Source: Marisediminicola antarctica (GTDB taxonomy: Bacteria > Actinomycetota > Actinomycetes > Actinomycetales > Microbacteriaceae). Taken from it: a stretch of DNA of 64,000 nucleotides. Below are positions 8,614 to 18,029 of this stretch, piece by piece; the first letter of the stretch is position 1; each line of letters starts with the position of its first letter. Below the pieces are notes generated by a model, which ran no database searches, was not told where the DNA came from, and was given only the letters and a program-made list of their open reading frames with translations. Where the stretch lies: the NCBI RefSeq assembly GCF_009930795.1, contig NZ_CP017146.1, positions 3,100,001-3,164,000 of the forward strand, written 5' to 3'. Position numbers and translations under genes: made by a program.

Positions 8614-10188
8614 CTAACGCACCCCCGCGGCGACACGGTGGTCGGCCGCAACGAGATCCGCGCACCGCTCGCCGATCATCATCGTCGTGATGTTGGGGTT
8701 CACTGTGGTGAGCTGCGGCATCACCGAGGCGTCGGCGACGCGCAGCCCCGTCACACCCTTGACTCGCAGCTGCGGGTCGAGTGGAGACATCGCGTCGTCG
8801 GCCGCTCCCATCCGCACGGTCCCAGCGGGGTGGTAGACGGTGTTGTGGGTCGCCGTGATGTACGCGGCGATCTGCTCGTCGGTCTGCACCTCGACGCCGG
8901 GGTAGAGCTCCTGCCCCGCCCATTCGGACATCGCGCTCTGTCCGACGATCTCGCGCGCCTTGCGGATGCCGGCGATCATCACCCGCATGTCGTGCGGGTC
9001 GGTGAAGTAGCGCGGGTCGACCTTGGGCTTGTCGCGGTAGTCCCTGCTGCGCAGCGTGACCGTTCCGCGCGAGCGGGCGTGAGTGACGTTCGGGGTCAGG
9101 CAGAAGCCGTTCTCGGTCGTCGGATAGCCCTGGCGAGCCGTGTGCATGTCGAACGGCACGCTGCCGTAGTGGAACATGAGGTCCGGGCGATCGAGGCCGT
9201 CCTCGGTGGTTGTGAAGATCCCGATCTCCCACCACTGGGTTGAGGTCGTCGGCATCGGCTGCTTGGCCTCCCACTGGATGACACCCTCCGGGTGGTCCTG
9301 CAGGTTCTCGCCGACTCCGGGGGCGTCCACGCGGACCGGGATGCCGTGCTGGCGCAGCTGCTCCGCCGGCCCGATGCCCGAGAGCATCAGTAGCTTGGGC
9401 GAGTCGATCGCGCCGGCAGAGAGAATGACCTCGATGCGCGCCGTGATGGTGGTGGTCTTGCCGAACCCCGAGTCGACGACGTCGACGCCGACGCACCGGT
9501 TGTTCTCGTCGAATCGCAACTCCCGCGCGCGCGTCTCGGTGAGCAGGGTGAAATTCGCCCGGTCCGCGATCGGGTGGATGTACGAGACCGATGATGAGGC
9601 GCGCGTGCCGTCGGCCTGTCGGTTGATCTGGAAGAAGCTCGCGCCGTTGACCACGGTGTGCCCCGAGTTGAACCGGGTGCGCGGGATGCCCGCCTGCTCG
9701 CATGCGTCGAGCAGGGCGATGCCGGACGGATCCTTCGCGGGGATGTTCATTAAGTGCACCGGTCCGTCGTGGCCGTGGTGCTCATCCTGGTCTTCGTTGG
9801 TCTCGAGTCGCTGGTACAACGGGAAGCAGCTTGCCGCGTCCCACCCGACGGCCCCGTGCTTCGTGGCCCAATCGTCGAGGTCCTCCGCCGGCGCCCAGAA
9901 TGCGATGCAGGAGTTGTGACTCGAGCATCCGCCCATCACCCGTGCGCGGGCGTGGCGCATGAACGAGTTGCCGTGAGCCTGCGGCTCGATCGGGTAGTCC
10001 CAGTCGTAGCCGGATTCGAGCAGTTCCATCCACCGGTCGAGGCGCAGGATGGCGTCGAGGCCGCGATCGTCGGGACCCGCCTCGATGAGGGCAACCTGCA
10101 CGGCAGGGTCCTCGCTGAGCCGCGCGGCGACAGCGGCGCCCGCTGAACCGCCGCCGATCACGACGTAGTCGAACTCGGTCGAAGTCAC
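8614..10188 (-). CDS. betA: GMC-family choline dehydrogenase
   Basis: FAD-dependent oxidation of choline to betaine aldehyde, with further oxidation possible. The 524-residue protein starts with the dinucleotide-binding motif GGGSAGAAVAARLSE, carries GMC signatures in the middle, and ends with the catalytic HPAGTVRMG and NPNITTMMIGE region. The GTG at 10188 overlaps the stop of the upstream aldehyde dehydrogenase gene as GTGA, indicating translational coupling. The neighbours (BCCT carrier and betaine aldehyde dehydrogenase) strongly favour choline over other alcohols. Confidence 0.9.
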   Translation of the reverse strand: MTSTEFDYVVIGGGSAGAAVAARLSEDPAVQVALIEAGPDDRGLDAILRLDRWMELLESGYDWDYPIEPQAHGNSFMRHARARVMGGCSSHNSCIAFWAPAEDLDDWATKHGAVGWDAASCFPLYQRLETNEDQDEHHGHDGPVHLMNIPAKDPSGIALLDACEQAGIPRTRFNSGHTVVNGASFFQINRQADGTRASSSVSYIHPIADRANFTLLTETRARELRFDENNRCVGVDVVDSGFGKTTTITARIEVILSAGAIDSPKLLMLSGIGPAEQLRQHGIPVRVDAPGVGENLQDHPEGVIQWEAKQPMPTTSTQWWEIGIFTTTEDGLDRPDLMFHYGSVPFDMHTARQGYPTTENGFCLTPNVTHARSRGTVTLRSRDYRDKPKVDPRYFTDPHDMRVMIAGIRKAREIVGQSAMSEWAGQELYPGVEVQTDEQIAAYITATHNTVYHPAGTVRMGAADDAMSPLDPQLRVKGVTGLRVADASVMPQLTTVNPNITTMMIGERCADLVAADHRVAAGVR

Positions 10189-11702
10189 TGCTGAGGAATC
10201 GATGGGGTGCCCTTCGTTGCGGTGTCGGTGCCGGAGAACCAGCCCGTGACCTGGGGGTTGATATTCTGGTAGACGTGCTTGGCCTCGTGGTATTCGGCCA
10301 GGCCCATCGGGCCGAGTTCGCGACCGACTCCGGACTGGCCGAAGCCGCCCCACTCGGCCTGGGGCAGGTAGGGGTGGTAGTCGTTGATCCAGATCGTGCC
10401 GTGGCGGAGACGATTCGCGATGCGCTGGGCGCGGCCGGCGTCCTGCGTCCAGACGGCGCCAGCGAGGCCGTACACCGTGTCGTTCGCGATCAGCACGGCC
10501 TCGTCCTCGGTCTCGAAGGTTTCGACCGTGACCACCGGCCCGAAGGCCTCGTCGATGACGACCGACATCCCGCGCTGCACCTCATCGAGAACGGTCGGAG
10601 TGAAGTAGAAGCCCTTGGCGAGGTCCCCCTCGCCCCAGGTGCCACCGCATCGGAGGCGAGCCCCCTCGGCGATACCCTTCGCGACGTAGGCGGTCACCTT
10701 GTCGCGGTGGGCAGCCGAGATGAGGGGTCCGGTCTCGGCATCCGGGTCGAACGGCCCGCCGAGTCGAATGAGCTGGGCGCGTCGCACCAGTTCATCGACG
10801 AATTTTTCGGCGATGGATGCCTCGACGACCAGTCGTGCACCGGCCGAGCACACCTGGCCGGAGTGCACGAATGCGGCGTTGAGCGCGTTGTCAATGGCGG
10901 CATCGAAGTCGGCGTCGGCGAAGATCACGTTGGGGTTCTTGCCTCCGAGCTCGAGGGCGACCTTTTTGACGGTCGCTGCCGCGGAGGCCGCGATGACCTT
11001 TCCGGTCTCGAGCCCGCCCGTGAACGACACCATGTCAACGTCGGGGTGGCTCGACAGTGGAGCGCCGGCGACGGCGCCCGCTCCGAGCACGAGGTTCGCG
11101 ACGCCGCGCGGGAGCCCCAGGTCGTGCAGCAGCTGCATCATGAGAATCGCCGTGTGGGGGGTCAATTCGCTCGGCTTGAGGATGATGGAATTCCCGGCGG
11201 CCAGCGCCGGAGCGATCTTCCATGCCGCCTGGAGAAGAGGGTAGTTCCACGGGGAGATGAGCCCGCAGACGCCGACCGGTTCGTACTGGATGCGGCTCAC
11301 GACGTCACTTGTGCCCGCGTCGACGATCCGACCGGCATCCTGCCCCGCAAGCTTGCCGAAGTAGGCGAAGCAGGCGGTGATGTCGTCGATGTCGATTTCG
11401 CTCTCGATGATGCGCTTGCCTGTGTCGAGGGTCTCGGCACGCGCGAACTGGTCCTTCCGATCGCGTAGCCCAGCCGCCACTCTCAGCAGAAAGTCGCCGC
11501 GCTCCGGGGCGGGCACGGCCGACCAGTCGCCGCGGTCGAATGCGGCGCGCGCAGCCGCGATCGCGGCCTCGACGTCGGCCGTTGTCGCCTCGGATACGGT
11601 TCCGACGAGCTCACCGTCCGCGGGGCAGTGGATGTCACGCGTGCCGCCGTCGGCCGAGGCGACCCATTCTCCGTCGATGAAGAGGGTGGATGTGGTGCTC
11701 AT
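10185..11702 (-). CDS. betB: betaine aldehyde dehydrogenase
   Basis: NAD(P)-dependent oxidation of betaine aldehyde to glycine betaine, an osmoprotectant. At 505 residues it fits the aldehyde dehydrogenase superfamily. The general base is in LELGGKNP, the nucleophile cysteine in GQVCSAG, and the cofactor-binding loop in SFTGGLETG. The ATG is preceded by GGAGGC. It sits between the choline carrier gene and choline dehydrogenase, in the order transporter, betB, betA. No betI repressor gene accompanies them. Confidence 0.9.
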   Translation of the reverse strand: MSTTSTLFIDGEWVASADGGTRDIHCPADGELVGTVSEATTADVEAAIAAARAAFDRGDWSAVPAPERGDFLLRVAAGLRDRKDQFARAETLDTGKRIIESEIDIDDITACFAYFGKLAGQDAGRIVDAGTSDVVSRIQYEPVGVCGLISPWNYPLLQAAWKIAPALAAGNSIILKPSELTPHTAILMMQLLHDLGLPRGVANLVLGAGAVAGAPLSSHPDVDMVSFTGGLETGKVIAASAAATVKKVALELGGKNPNVIFADADFDAAIDNALNAAFVHSGQVCSAGARLVVEASIAEKFVDELVRRAQLIRLGGPFDPDAETGPLISAAHRDKVTAYVAKGIAEGARLRCGGTWGEGDLAKGFYFTPTVLDEVQRGMSVVIDEAFGPVVTVETFETEDEAVLIANDTVYGLAGAVWTQDAGRAQRIANRLRHGTIWINDYHPYLPQAEWGGFGQSGVGRELGPMGLAEYHEAKHVYQNINPQVTGWFSGTDTATKGTPSIPQQ

Positions 11703-11745
11703 TGATGCCTCCGTTGGATGCGTGAATTGTGGACGTGTTCGGCGC

Positions 11746-13833
11746 TCAGCCGGACGTCACTGCCGTGTTACCCGGTTCCTCGCGGTTGAGGTGGAGGAAT
11801 TCGAGGTGCGTCTCGTAGTGGTCGAGCACGTCGGCGATGACCTGTTCCTTGGTGTAGCCGAGGAGGTCGTAGCCGCGGCTGCCTTCGAGGGAGAAGACCT
11901 CCATGCGGTAGTACCTGTCTTCGGCCGATGCGGCGCGCACGGCGAAGGAGGGGGTGTCGTACCTCACGGGGCGGATCTCGTACTGGAAGCCGCGTTCCTC
12001 TCCCATCGACACGAGGAGCTCGATGTGCGGAATCTTGTACTCGTTGATTGTCCCCTGGGTGAGTGTGACGTCGGCGCCCTTTTCTACAAGCTCCTCGTGC
12101 ACCTCGCGCAGGGCCGGGCCGGCGATGTTTTCGACGAAGCGCTCAGCCTGGCGGGCGGTGGGGTAGCTCATCGCCTTTGCCAGTCGCTGGCGCCAGTTTC
12201 GTCCGCGGGCGGAGTCCCCCGCGCGACCCGAGAGCAGCCCGGGCAGGCTCGACTGGTAGCTCTCGGTGAGAGATTTCTCGACCTTGAGCGCCCGGTAGAG
12301 GCCGAGCATGATGAAGATGATCACCACCGAGAATGGCAGCCCCATGATGATCGTCGCGTTCTGCAGCGTCGGAATTCCGCCGACGGCGAGCATCGCCAGG
12401 GTGAGCGCACCGGTCGTGATCGCCCAGAACAGGCGCAGCCACTTGGGCCCGTCGGTCTCTGTGCCCTTGAGTCGGGAGGTGAAGTTCGACATGACGAGCG
12501 CGCCGGAGTCGGCCGAGGTCACATAGAACAGCAGCCCGGTGAACGTCGCGATCGCGGCGGTGATCGGGGTTCCAGGGTATTCGGCGAGCAGCGAGTAGAA
12601 CCCCCGCTCCGGGGTATTCATCGCCACCTCACCGAATTCGGAGTTGCCGCCCATCACGATCTCCAGGGCGCTGTTCCCGAAGATCGAGATCCAGACGAGG
12701 ATGAACACGAAGGGCACGATGAGCGTGCCGAGCACGAACTCCCGAATGGTGCGCCCGCGGGAGATCCGTGCCAGGAACAGCCCGACGAACGGAGACCAGG
12801 CGATCCACCAGGCCCAGAAGAACAGGGTCCAGCCGCTCAGCCACGCGTCGGGGCGATCGTAGGCGAACGTCTCGAGGGTCAGCGCCGGGAATCGGCTCAG
12901 CATGTCGCCCGTGTTGAGCACGATCGCGTCGAGCAGGAAGCTCGTCCCTCCGGCCACGAGCACGAAGAGCATGAGGCCGATGGCGAGGAGCACGTTGAGC
13001 TCGGCAAGCCGGCGAATGCCCTTTTCGACACCCGACACAACGGAGATCGCCGCCATGACGATCGCGAGTCCGATGAGGGCGGCCTGGAAGGCGAGGTTCT
13101 CGGGCAGCCCGAACATGAAGTTGAGCCCGAAGTTCAGCTGCGCCACTCCGATGCCGAGCGTCGTCGCGATGCCGAAGATCGTGCCGAGCATGGCGGCGAT
13201 GTCGACGGTATCGCCGATGGGCCCATGGATCTTCTTGCCGAAGATCGGGTACAGGGCGGAGCGGATGCTCAACGGCATGTTGTGACGGTAGGCGAAGTAC
13301 GCGAACGCCAGGCCCATCAGTGCGTAGAGAGCCCACCCGGTGATGCCGTAGTGGAACAGCGTCCACACGATCGCCTGCCGCGCTGCCTCGACGGTCTCGC
13401 CGGGACCGGTCGGCGGCGCCAGGTACTGGGTAACCGGTTCGGCGACGGAGAAGAACATGAGGTCGATGCCGATACCGGCGGCGAAGAGCATCGCCGTCCA
13501 GGTGAACATACTGAACTGGGGGCGGGAGTGGTCGGGACCGAGCCGCGTGCGACCCACCCGCGAGAAAGCGGCGACGACAACGAAGACGACAACAATCGTA
13601 ACCAGGAGGATGTAGTACCAGCCGAGGTTGGTGGATACCCATCCCACGAGCGTGCCGATGACGTCGGTCGCGCTGTCGGGCGCCGCGATGACCCACGCGA
13701 CAATGCCGAGGATACCGATGGACGATCCGAAGAAGACCGGCTTGTTCAGCCGGGTCTTCGTGTCTGCTGGCGGTCTTTCAGGTGATTCTGGCGAGCCGTT
13801 CGTGCCGTTATCGTCGCGTGTTGCGTGACTCAT
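11746..13833 (-). CDS. betT: BCCT-family choline/betaine transporter
   Basis: A 695-residue secondary carrier with about twelve helices. The family signature WTLFFWAWWIAWSPFVGLFL is complete and is followed by ARISRGRTIREF. The substrate-box region is visible, and a roughly 150-residue hydrophilic C-terminal domain follows, typical of the BetT branch and implicated there in osmosensing. The ATG has AAGGGGC upstream. First gene of the bet operon; a 43-bp gap separates it from betB. Choline is the inferred substrate from context. Confidence 0.9.
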   Translation of the reverse strand: MSHATRDDNGTNGSPESPERPPADTKTRLNKPVFFGSSIGILGIVAWVIAAPDSATDVIGTLVGWVSTNLGWYYILLVTIVVVFVVVAAFSRVGRTRLGPDHSRPQFSMFTWTAMLFAAGIGIDLMFFSVAEPVTQYLAPPTGPGETVEAARQAIVWTLFHYGITGWALYALMGLAFAYFAYRHNMPLSIRSALYPIFGKKIHGPIGDTVDIAAMLGTIFGIATTLGIGVAQLNFGLNFMFGLPENLAFQAALIGLAIVMAAISVVSGVEKGIRRLAELNVLLAIGLMLFVLVAGGTSFLLDAIVLNTGDMLSRFPALTLETFAYDRPDAWLSGWTLFFWAWWIAWSPFVGLFLARISRGRTIREFVLGTLIVPFVFILVWISIFGNSALEIVMGGNSEFGEVAMNTPERGFYSLLAEYPGTPITAAIATFTGLLFYVTSADSGALVMSNFTSRLKGTETDGPKWLRLFWAITTGALTLAMLAVGGIPTLQNATIIMGLPFSVVIIFIMLGLYRALKVEKSLTESYQSSLPGLLSGRAGDSARGRNWRQRLAKAMSYPTARQAERFVENIAGPALREVHEELVEKGADVTLTQGTINEYKIPHIELLVSMGEERGFQYEIRPVRYDTPSFAVRAASAEDRYYRMEVFSLEGSRGYDLLGYTKEQVIADVLDHYETHLEFLHLNREEPGNTAVTSG

Positions 13834-13932
13834 TTCGCCCCTTGGCTGGTTGAAGTGAGATGTCGTCCGACATCGCCTCGAGTGGGGCCCCAGGGGCTAG
13901 GAGGCGGCGGACTCACGACCATCCTAGCAACA

Positions 13933-13965
13933 GCCCCCATTTAGGGGGCAACTAAATTGGGGGGC
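13933..13965. promoter_or_regulatory. stem-loop and possible betT promoter
   Basis: An inverted repeat pairs GCCCCCATTTAG (13933-13944) with CTAAATTGGGGGGC (13952-13965) across a seven-base loop. On the minus strand it lies between the LLM stop and betT. A TAGGAT box at 13921-13926 and a TTGCCC box 19 bases upstream of it could form a betT promoter overlapping the hairpin. It has no U-tract, so an operator is about as likely as a terminator. Confidence 0.4.
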
Positions 13966-13991
13966 ACGTGCGCTCTCGGCGCGGCCGCGGA

Positions 13992-14810
13992 TCAGGCGGC
14001 GGCGGCGTTCTTCTCGTCGCGCCAGGCGAGCCAGTCGTGCACAACTGCCAGATCGTAGTTCGGGCCGCTGATGCCGAGCGTGAAGAGCGTCGTTCCGAGC
14101 GCGAGCAGCTCGTCAGCCGTTTCGACTGTGCGGTTGCGGAGCTCATTCGACACCTCGATGGCGGCGAAGTCGCGACCGATCTCGCCGCACCAGCCCTCGA
14201 GCACCCCGAGCTTGTGCTCGAGTGTCGGCACGTCGGCGAAGCTGTGCCAGATGTCGGCGTGCGTCGCGACGATCTTGAGCGTCTTCTTCTCGCCGCCGCC
14301 GCCAATCAGCACCGGGATGTCGCGGGTCGGGGGCGGGTTGAGCTTGCCCCAGCGGTCCTCGATGAGCGGGAGGTCGCGGGCGAGGGCGTTGAGCCGGGAG
14401 CCCGCGGTGCCGAACTCGAAGCCGTACTCGTCATAATCACGCTCGAACCAGCCCGATCCGGTGCCGAAGATAAAGCGGCCGGTGCCGCCCTTGGCGCTGA
14501 TGTGGTCGATCGTGCGGGCCATGTCGGCCTGCAGGTTGGCGTTGCGGTAGCTGTTGCAGTTGACGAGCGCGCCCAGCTCGACGCGGCTGGTCTGCTCGGC
14601 GAGTGCCGCAAGCATCGTCCAGGACTCGAAGTGCAGCCCGTTCGGGTCGCCCGACAACGGGAAGAAATGGTCCCAGTTGAACAGGATGTCGACGCCGGCG
14701 TCCTCAAGGGCCGCCGCGGTGTCGCGGATCACCTCGTAGGGCGCGTGCTGGGGTGCGACCTGCACCCCGATGCGGACGGGACGGGCCTGGGCAGCGGGGG
14801 ATGCGGTCAT
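13992..14810 (-). CDS. LLM-class F420-dependent oxidoreductase
   Basis: A 272-residue TIM-barrel protein of the luciferase-like family; the F420-type subfamily is inferred from VRIGVQVAPQHAPYE, the DHFFPL motif and FGTGSGWFERDYDEYGFEF. The substrate is unknown. The ATG lies six bases after a TAGGCT box, so it is probably leaderless. It is oriented like betT but separated from it by 158 bp that include a hairpin, so cotranscription is doubtful. Confidence 0.85.
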   Translation of the reverse strand: MTASPAAQARPVRIGVQVAPQHAPYEVIRDTAAALEDAGVDILFNWDHFFPLSGDPNGLHFESWTMLAALAEQTSRVELGALVNCNSYRNANLQADMARTIDHISAKGGTGRFIFGTGSGWFERDYDEYGFEFGTAGSRLNALARDLPLIEDRWGKLNPPPTRDIPVLIGGGGEKKTLKIVATHADIWHSFADVPTLEHKLGVLEGWCGEIGRDFAAIEVSNELRNRTVETADELLALGTTLFTLGISGPNYDLAVVHDWLAWRDEKNAAAA

Positions 14811-14816
14811 CTCCCC

Positions 14817-14822
14817 AGCCTA
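14817..14822 (-). promoter_or_regulatory. -10 box of a probable leaderless promoter for the LLM gene at 13992
   Basis: TAGGCT on the minus strand, six bases before the ATG at 14810. The six-base gap GGGGAG resembles a Shine-Dalgarno sequence but would be too close to the start to act as one. Confidence 0.45.
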
Positions 14823-14910
14823 GATCGACGTGGCACGCCGCGTCGCGTCCCTCGGCCAGCACGGGCGCCCCGAGCAGCCAAGGGCCACGGCGAGGCGCGA
14901 GGCGCCCCGG

Positions 14911-16518
14911 CTACTTGCCGAGGAACTTCTGCAGCGAAGCGAGCTCCTCGGGCGACGGACCGCCCTCTTTCGCACCGCCGAGACCGAACCCGGAGCCGGA
15001 TCCGGGTGTCACCGGCTTCGCACCGGCGGCGAGCGCGGCGTTCTCCGCCGCACGCTTGGCAGGGTTGCCCGACTTCGAGCCCTTCTTCTTGGGCTGCTGC
15101 TTGCCGCGACCGCCGCCGAAGCCGGCTCCCGGCATGGGACCGACGCCCGGCATCTGCGGCATCTGGCCCTTGGCGACGGTCTTCATCATCTTCGCCGCCT
15201 GCTCGAAGCGGTTGACGAGAGCATTGACCTCGGTCACGGTCGTGCCCGAGCCTCGGGCAATACGCACGCGGCGCGAGCCGTTGAGCACCTTGGGGACCCT
15301 CCGCTCCTGCAGCGTCATCGACTGGATGATCGCCTCGGTGCGCGTGATCTCGCTCTCGTCGAAGTTGTCGAGCTGCTCGCGCATGCCCTTCGCGCCGGGC
15401 AGCATCCCCAGCATGCTCTTGATCGAGCCCATGTTCTTGAGCTGCTGCATCTGGCCGAGGAAGTCCTCGAGGGTGAAGGTGTCGGTCGCGAACTTCTCCG
15501 CGATCTTGAGCGACTCCTCCTCGTCGAAGTTCTTCTGCGCCTGCTCGATGAGGGTGAGGATGTCACCGAGGTCGAGGATGCGGCTGGCCATGCGGTCGGG
15601 ATAGAACGGCTCGAAGTCGCCGAGCCCCTCGCCCGTTGACGCGAAGATGATCGGACGACCGGTGACGGACGCGACCGAGAGGGCCGCACCACCGCGCGCG
15701 TCGCCGTCGAGCTTCGTGAGCACGACGGCAGTGAAGTCGACGCCCTCCTGGAACGCCTTCGCCGTGGCGACGGCGTCCTGGCCGATCATGGCGTCGATGA
15801 CGAAGAAGACTTCGTCGGGGTCGATGGCCCGGCGGATGTCGGATGCCTGCTTCATGAGCTCGGCGTCGACGCCGAGGCGGCCGGCGGTGTCGACGATGAC
15901 GATGTCGTACTGCTTGTCGCGCGCGAACTTCACGGCATCCTTGGCGACCTTCACCGGGTCGCCGCCCTTGGGTCCTCCGAAGAACCCCCGGCTCGGCGCG
16001 GCATCCTCGCCGCTCGTGTTGCCGGGCTCCGGCGCGTAGACGGCCACGCCCGCCTGCTCTGCGACGACCTGCAGCTGGGTCACCGCGTTCGGGCGCTGCA
16101 GGTCGGCCGCGACGAGCAGCGGCGTGTGATTGTCGGCCGCGAGCCACTTGGCGAGCTTGCCGGCGAGAGTGGTCTTTCCTGCGCCCTGCAGGCCGGCGAG
16201 CATGATGATGGTCGGGGCGGTCTTAGCGAACTGGATGCGCCGCGCCTCGCCGCCGAGAATCGCGATGAGCTCGTCGTTGACGATCTGCACGACCTGCTGG
16301 GCGGGGTTGAGGGCCTTCGAGACCTCGTCGCCCAGAGCGCGCTCGCGCACCTTGCCGGTGAACTCCTTCACGACCTCGAGGGCAACGTCGGCGTCGAGCA
16401 GGGCGCGGCGGATCTCGCGCACCGTGCCGTCGACATCCGCGGGAGTGAGCTTGCCCTTGCCGCGAAGACTCTTGAAAGTTTCCGCGAGGCGGTCAGTGAG
16501 GTTTCCGAAGGTGGCCAT
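14911..16518 (-). CDS. ffh: signal recognition particle GTPase Ffh
   Basis: Binds signal sequences and 4.5S RNA and delivers ribosomes to FtsY for co-translational membrane targeting. The 535-residue protein has the N domain, the G domain (GLQGAGKTT at 109-117, DTAGRLG, TKLDGDARGG) and the Met-rich M domain with the SGSG-type RNA-binding loop ARGSGTTVTEVN. A roughly 20-residue Gly/Pro insertion (NTSGEDAAPSRGFFGG) lies inside the G domain, and the C terminus is Gly/Lys/Pro-rich. A TAAACT box ends nine bases before the ATG, leaving a leader of only a few bases. Confidence 0.97.
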   Translation of the reverse strand: MATFGNLTDRLAETFKSLRGKGKLTPADVDGTVREIRRALLDADVALEVVKEFTGKVRERALGDEVSKALNPAQQVVQIVNDELIAILGGEARRIQFAKTAPTIIMLAGLQGAGKTTLAGKLAKWLAADNHTPLLVAADLQRPNAVTQLQVVAEQAGVAVYAPEPGNTSGEDAAPSRGFFGGPKGGDPVKVAKDAVKFARDKQYDIVIVDTAGRLGVDAELMKQASDIRRAIDPDEVFFVIDAMIGQDAVATAKAFQEGVDFTAVVLTKLDGDARGGAALSVASVTGRPIIFASTGEGLGDFEPFYPDRMASRILDLGDILTLIEQAQKNFDEEESLKIAEKFATDTFTLEDFLGQMQQLKNMGSIKSMLGMLPGAKGMREQLDNFDESEITRTEAIIQSMTLQERRVPKVLNGSRRVRIARGSGTTVTEVNALVNRFEQAAKMMKTVAKGQMPQMPGVGPMPGAGFGGGRGKQQPKKKGSKSGNPAKRAAENAALAAGAKPVTPGSGSGFGLGGAKEGGPSPEELASLQKFLGK

Positions 16519-16527
16519 GGTGCGACC

Positions 16528-16533
16528 AGTTTA
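16528..16533 (-). promoter_or_regulatory. -10 box of the probable ffh promoter, near-leaderless
   Basis: TAAACT on the minus strand, ending nine bases before the ffh ATG. The start of transcription would fall two or three bases upstream of the ATG. Confidence 0.4.
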
Positions 16534-16575
16534 ACCCGCACGGGCGGGGTTCGAACGCGAGTTGCGCCGCGCGCG

Positions 16576-16581
16576 TAGGCT
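16576..16581 (+). promoter_or_regulatory. -10 box of a probable leaderless promoter for the LLM gene at 16588
   Basis: TAGGCT followed by six bases and the GTG at 16588. It is back to back with the ffh -10 box, with 42 bp between them. Confidence 0.5.
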
Positions 16582-16587
16582 CGGCCC

Positions 16588-17499
16588 GTGCGCTTCGGAA
16601 TTGTGATCCTCCCGCAGGAACCGTGGGCCGCGGCCCAGGATGCGTGGAAGGGCGCGGAGGCCTTCGGGTTCGACCATGCCTGGACCTACGACCACCTGTC
16701 CTGGCGCTCGCTCGCGAACGAGCCCTGGTATGCGACCGTGCCGACCCTCACCGCCGCGGCCGTGGTGACCGAGCGGATCAGACTCGGCACCTTCGTGTCG
16801 TCACCGAATTACCGGCATCCCGTGCCGTTCGCGAAGGAGATCGCGACGCTGGACGACATCTCCGGCGGCCGATTCATCCTCGGGGTCGGATCGGGTGGAA
16901 CGGGATTCGACGCCTCGGTGCTCGGCCAGGGCGAGCTCAGCCCGCGCGATCGCCACGAACGGTTCGCCGAGTTCGTGACCCAGCTCGACCGGCTGCTGCG
17001 GCACGAGGCCGAGGGGGAATCGGGCTTCGACCTCGACGGCACCTGGTTCACGGCATCCGGTGCACGCATGGTGGGCGCGCCGGCGCAGCAGCCACGCGTG
17101 CCGTTCGTGCTCGCCGCAAATGGGCCGAAGGGTCTGGAACTCGTCTGCCGGCACGCCGCCGGCTGGGTGACGACCGGCGCTGACGGCAAGGTCGGCGAGC
17201 CATGGTGGGGGTCGATCGCCGCACTTTCGGCACGGCTCGACGACGCCGCAGACTCCTCCGGGCGCGACCCGGCGAGCATCGACCGGTACCTTTCACTCGA
17301 TTCGGGCGGCTCGTTCTCGCTCACGAGCATCGGCGCGTTCGAGGATGCCGTCGGCCGGGCCGCCGAGCTCGGGTTCACCGACGTCGTGGCGCACTGGCCC
17401 AGGCGTGAGGGCGTCTATGCCGGCTCGACGGGCGTTCTCGACGATGTCGCCGCCCTGATCGCCGGGCGCCGGGCCCTGCCCCCTACTCTGGAACGATGA
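16588..17499 (+). CDS. LLM-class flavin or F420-dependent oxidoreductase
   Basis: A 303-residue luciferase-like TIM-barrel protein. Typical features are FDHAWTYDHLSWR near the N terminus, GTFVSSPNYRHPVPFAKEI, and the phosphate-binding FILGVGSGGTGFD. Whether it uses F420 or FMN cannot be decided by eye. Its stop codon overlaps the ATG of the gamma-carbonic anhydrase gene by four bases (ATGA), so the two are translated as a pair. The substrate is unknown. Confidence 0.85.
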   Translation: MRFGIVILPQEPWAAAQDAWKGAEAFGFDHAWTYDHLSWRSLANEPWYATVPTLTAAAVVTERIRLGTFVSSPNYRHPVPFAKEIATLDDISGGRFILGVGSGGTGFDASVLGQGELSPRDRHERFAEFVTQLDRLLRHEAEGESGFDLDGTWFTASGARMVGAPAQQPRVPFVLAANGPKGLELVCRHAAGWVTTGADGKVGEPWWGSIAALSARLDDAADSSGRDPASIDRYLSLDSGGSFSLTSIGAFEDAVGRAAELGFTDVVAHWPRREGVYAGSTGVLDDVAALIAGRRALPPTLER

Positions 17500-18014
17500 C
17501 GACGATTCTCAGCTTCAATGGCGCTACCCCCTCCGTCCCGGAATCGGCGTGGGTCGCGCCGAACGGCACCCTCATCGGCAGCGTCACCCTTGGCGAGGAG
17601 GCGAGCGTGTTCTACGGAGCGGTGCTGCGCGGCGACGTCGACTCGATCACGATCGGTGCGAGGAGCAACATCCAGGACAACGTGTCGATCCACTGCGACT
17701 CTGGCACCCCGACGACCGTCGGCTCGGGGGTCAGCGTCGGGCACTCCGCGGTTCTGCACGGCTGCACGGTCGAGGACGACTGCCTCATCGGCATGTCGGC
17801 GACGGTGCTCAACGAGGCCGTCATCGGAACGGGCTCGCTCGTCGCCGCCGGTGCCGTCGTGCTCGAGGGCACCATCATCCCTCCGGGGTCGCTCGTCGCC
17901 GGGGTCCCCGCGAAGGTCAGGCGCGAACTAACGCCGGACGAGATCGCCAAGGTGAGGCACAACGCGACGCACTACGTCGAGCTCAGCCGGGCGCACCAAG
18001 GTCTCACCTCCTGA
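17496..18014 (+). CDS. gamma-class carbonic anhydrase family protein
   Basis: A 172-residue left-handed beta-helix protein of hexapeptide repeats. The zinc-binding histidines appear in VSIHCD and in GHSAVLHGC, spaced as in the YrdA/CaiE/Cam family. Members are trimeric; some hydrate CO2 and others have no proven activity. The ATG overlaps the stop of the upstream LLM gene, which suggests a coupled but undefined role. Confidence 0.88.
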   Translation: MTTILSFNGATPSVPESAWVAPNGTLIGSVTLGEEASVFYGAVLRGDVDSITIGARSNIQDNVSIHCDSGTPTTVGSGVSVGHSAVLHGCTVEDDCLIGMSATVLNEAVIGTGSLVAAGAVVLEGTIIPPGSLVAGVPAKVRRELTPDEIAKVRHNATHYVELSRAHQGLTS

Positions 18015-18029
18015 GCCGGCGCGCGCGGC

